Part shown: positions 62,509 to 64,000 of the stretch, one piece after another
Layout of the letters: the number at the start of each line of letters is the position of its first letter
How positions within the stretch are numbered: the stretch's first letter is position 1
Assembly (NCBI RefSeq): GCF_000691225.1
Contig: NZ_JMSZ01000036.1
Span: 24,721 to 88,720 of the forward strand
Reading direction: 5' to 3'
From: Nitrincola lacisaponensis
GTDB lineage: Bacteria > Pseudomonadota > Gammaproteobacteria > Pseudomonadales > Balneatricaceae
DNA length: 64,000 nucleotides
Translations under genes and position numbers: made by a program
Notes under the pieces: generated by a model
Told to the model about the DNA's origin: nothing
Database searches by the model: none
Seen by the model: the letters and a program-made list of their open reading frames with translations, nothing else

Positions 62509-63527
62509 GTTGCGGAACCGGGCGGGCTGACATGATGGAGCAGGATCACGCTCAATTGACCGAGCCATCCTATCAGGTCATGGAACAGGCAGCGGAATGG
62601 TTCGCACTGCTGAGATCTGGCGAGGCTACAGCAGCACAGCAGCTGGCCTGGCAGCAATGGCTCCAGGCTTCAGTTGAGCACCAGCGGGCCTGGTTTTATG
62701 TTGAACGTATCGGTCAGCGGTTTGAGCCGATTCAGGTCAGCCCGGTCAGGTCGGCTGCAGTATCCGCGTTTTGTCAGGTACAAAACCAGCAGGCGCGCCG
62801 TCGGCAGGTGCTGCGTGGTCTGCTCGTCTTGAGCGGAAGCAGCCTGTTGGGCTGGGCCGGGTGGCAGCAGACCACCCAATTCAGATTGCCAATGGCTGAT
62901 TATCATACAGCTACCGGTGAAATACGAATGCTTGCTTTGCAAGATGGTACGCACGTCTGGCTCAATGCGCTCAGCGCCGTGAATGAGCAGTACCAGCCTC
63001 ATCAGCGCCAGTTGACGTTAGTGTCTGGTGAAATGCTGGTGCAAACGGCACCAGATCCTTCCCGGCAGTTTATTGTTACCACACCCTATGGTCAGCTGCG
63101 TGCATTAGGCACACGTTTCAGCGTTCGACTGGAAGATCACCATGTGCTTGTTGCCGTCTATGATGGAGCGGTTGAAATTCAGACCGCCTGGCATGGTACC
63201 ACTCAGATCATTCCGGCAGGTTCACAGGCACGTTTTACCGATGAGCGTATCTTCAGTGCTGAACCAGCTGATCCGGCGCGTGAGGCCTGGTCAAGAGGCA
63301 TATTGATTGCTCAGGATATCCCTCTGACTGAATTGATAACTGAACTGCGTCGGTATTATTCAGGCCATTTGAGCCTGTCACCGGATGCTGCTGAATTGAG
63401 GGTATTTGGTAGTTACCCGGTAACCGATATTGAACAGACCCTGTCGATGCTGGAGTCGGTTTTACCCATTCAAATACAGGTGCCGTTTCCCGGCTGGAAA
63501 CGTATCAGGTTGAAGCGTTCGACGTAA
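62505..63527 (+). CDS. FecR-family anti-sigma/signal transducer, second copy
   Basis: A 340-residue partner of the FecI-like factor. It has an N-terminal DUF4880-type domain (QAAEWFALLRSGEATAAQQL), a membrane segment with twin arginines (RRRQVLRGLLVLSGSSLLGW), a FecR domain (DGTHVWLNALSAVNE; RALGTRFSVRL) and an STN-like C-terminus. The TTG at 62505 has GAGGG 7 bases upstream and overlaps the sigma stop; the ATG at 62532 is the alternative. The receptor gene follows 93 bases later. Confidence 0.87.
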   Translation: MSCGTGRADMMEQDHAQLTEPSYQVMEQAAEWFALLRSGEATAAQQLAWQQWLQASVEHQRAWFYVERIGQRFEPIQVSPVRSAAVSAFCQVQNQQARRRQVLRGLLVLSGSSLLGWAGWQQTTQFRLPMADYHTATGEIRMLALQDGTHVWLNALSAVNEQYQPHQRQLTLVSGEMLVQTAPDPSRQFIVTTPYGQLRALGTRFSVRLEDHHVLVAVYDGAVEIQTAWHGTTQIIPAGSQARFTDERIFSAEPADPAREAWSRGILIAQDIPLTELITELRRYYSGHLSLSPDAAELRVFGSYPVTDIEQTLSMLESVLPIQIQVPFPGWKRIRLKRST

Positions 63528-63620
63528 CAAAAAGTATTTTTTTCAGTTCAGGGTTCCGCTTTTACAGCTCTTATTCGATTCCGTAGTAAAGGGTCTGTAA
63601 ATAAAGAGGATACCGGTCTT

Positions 63621-64000
63621 ATGCTGTCCAGTTTCGATACTCCCGTGGCACACATGATACGTCAGCCAAAACGCCGTGTTTTTCGGCCAGCAATACTCAG
63701 CTCAGCGATTCACCTGGCGATACTTGGAAGCTTGCTGCTGCCTCTAAATACACTCGTGGCACAGGCTGGAGATGCTAGTCTGTCGCCTGTAATGGCACAG
63801 CATTCATTTAATATCCCCCCCGGTTCCTTAAGTCAGGTACTGACACAGTTTGCACAGCAAACCGGCGTATTGCTTGCCGCATCACCGGCACAGTTACAAG
63901 GCCAAAACAGCCCAGGTGTTCAAGGTACGCTGGAGATACGGCAAGCCCTGAGTCAGTTGCTGGCAGGCACAGGCCTGGTGGCACAATTACAACCGGATGG
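63621..64000 (+). CDS. TonB-dependent receptor, N-terminal part (cut by window end)
   Basis: The frame runs open from the ATG at 63621 to the end of the window, 126 codons. The product has a basic N-terminus, a hydrophobic signal segment (ILSSAIHLAILGSLLLPLN) and an STN signalling domain (FNIPPGSLSQVLTQFAQQTG, then LLAASPAQLQG and IRQALSQLLAGTGL). STN domains mark receptors that signal to FecR. A siderophore is the likely ligand, but the plug and barrel are outside the window. Confidence 0.88.
   Translation, partial: MLSSFDTPVAHMIRQPKRRVFRPAILSSAIHLAILGSLLLPLNTLVAQAGDASLSPVMAQHSFNIPPGSLSQVLTQFAQQTGVLLAASPAQLQGQNSPGVQGTLEIRQALSQLLAGTGLVAQLQPD

Noticed and set aside
1..64000. CRISPR arrays, tRNA or rRNA genes, insertion sequences, integrase or att sites
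   Set aside because: None was recognised by reading; a tRNAscan and IS search would settle short or degenerate cases.

Overview
The window reads as a stretch of a gammaproteobacterial chromosome. The evidence is a PhoBR/PstSCAB/PhoU set beside ubiA-ubiC, a HexR-type RpiR regulator, a YjaG-family gene, Gram-negative porin and TonB-receptor genes, and ordinary proteobacterial promoter and ribosome-site signals. A marine or saline-lake member of the Oceanospirillales or a relative is my guess, from the overall gene mix only. No rRNA, tRNA, CRISPR array, transposase or integrase was seen.

Layout. 1-5 kb: the end of a dual-ATPase ABC protein, hexR, yjaG and small membrane proteins, and a medium-chain oxidoreductase. 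5-15.5 kb (mostly minus strand): phoR, phoB, ubiA, ubiC, phoU, pstB, pstA, pstC, pstS. 15.7-34.7 kb: an arsenic block. It holds an ArsP-like permease with a thioredoxin-like partner, a SigZ-like sigma factor and an unknown protein. These are followed by a complete arxB'-A-B-C-D arsenite oxidase operon with a tiny putative secreted peptide, an FKBP isomerase and molybdate uptake genes modABC, then a rhodanese, arsR-acr3-arsA, arsC, and the arsenate-exporting pair gap-arsJ. 34.7-36.4 kb: a hipBA toxin-antitoxin locus with a triple operator. 36.4-60.7 kb: a phosphorus-starvation block. It holds an MFS transporter, chrA, a PHP-phosphoesterase/glycosyltransferase fusion, a phosphonate/phosphite ABC transporter, an OlsF-like ornithine-lipid acyltransferase, a GntR regulator, an EAL-CBS-GGDEF protein, a porin, the 2-aminoethylphosphonate transporter with phnW and phnX, an EamA transporter, a HAD phosphatase and the alkaline phosphatase phoX. 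60.8-64 kb: a FecR/FecI/FecR cassette and the start of a TonB-dependent receptor.

How the parts fit. PhoB-type boxes (two 7-bp half sites, 11-bp repeat period) can be read upstream of phoB, pstS, pstC, the PHP-glycosyltransferase gene, the phosphonate/phosphite operon, olsF, the EAL-GGDEF gene, the aminoethylphosphonate operon and phoX. In several cases a -10 element starts exactly 10 bases after the box. The window is therefore an unusually dense Pho regulon covering phosphate, phosphonate and organophosphate scavenging, lipid replacement and c-di-GMP. The arsenic block lies inside it. Arx would make arsenate in the periplasm; arsenate mimics phosphate and could enter through phosphate transporters. 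The cell then has two exits: gap/ArsJ for arsenate, and ArsC plus Acr3/ArsA for arsenite.

The most novel candidates are the Pho-controlled PHP-glycosyltransferase fusion (a possible one-protein lipid-remodelling enzyme), the shared AT-rich dyads before arsC and arxB', the 31-residue peptide translationally coupled to arxD, the Cys-tailed sigma factor with its unknown neighbour, and a Pho-controlled c-di-GMP protein.
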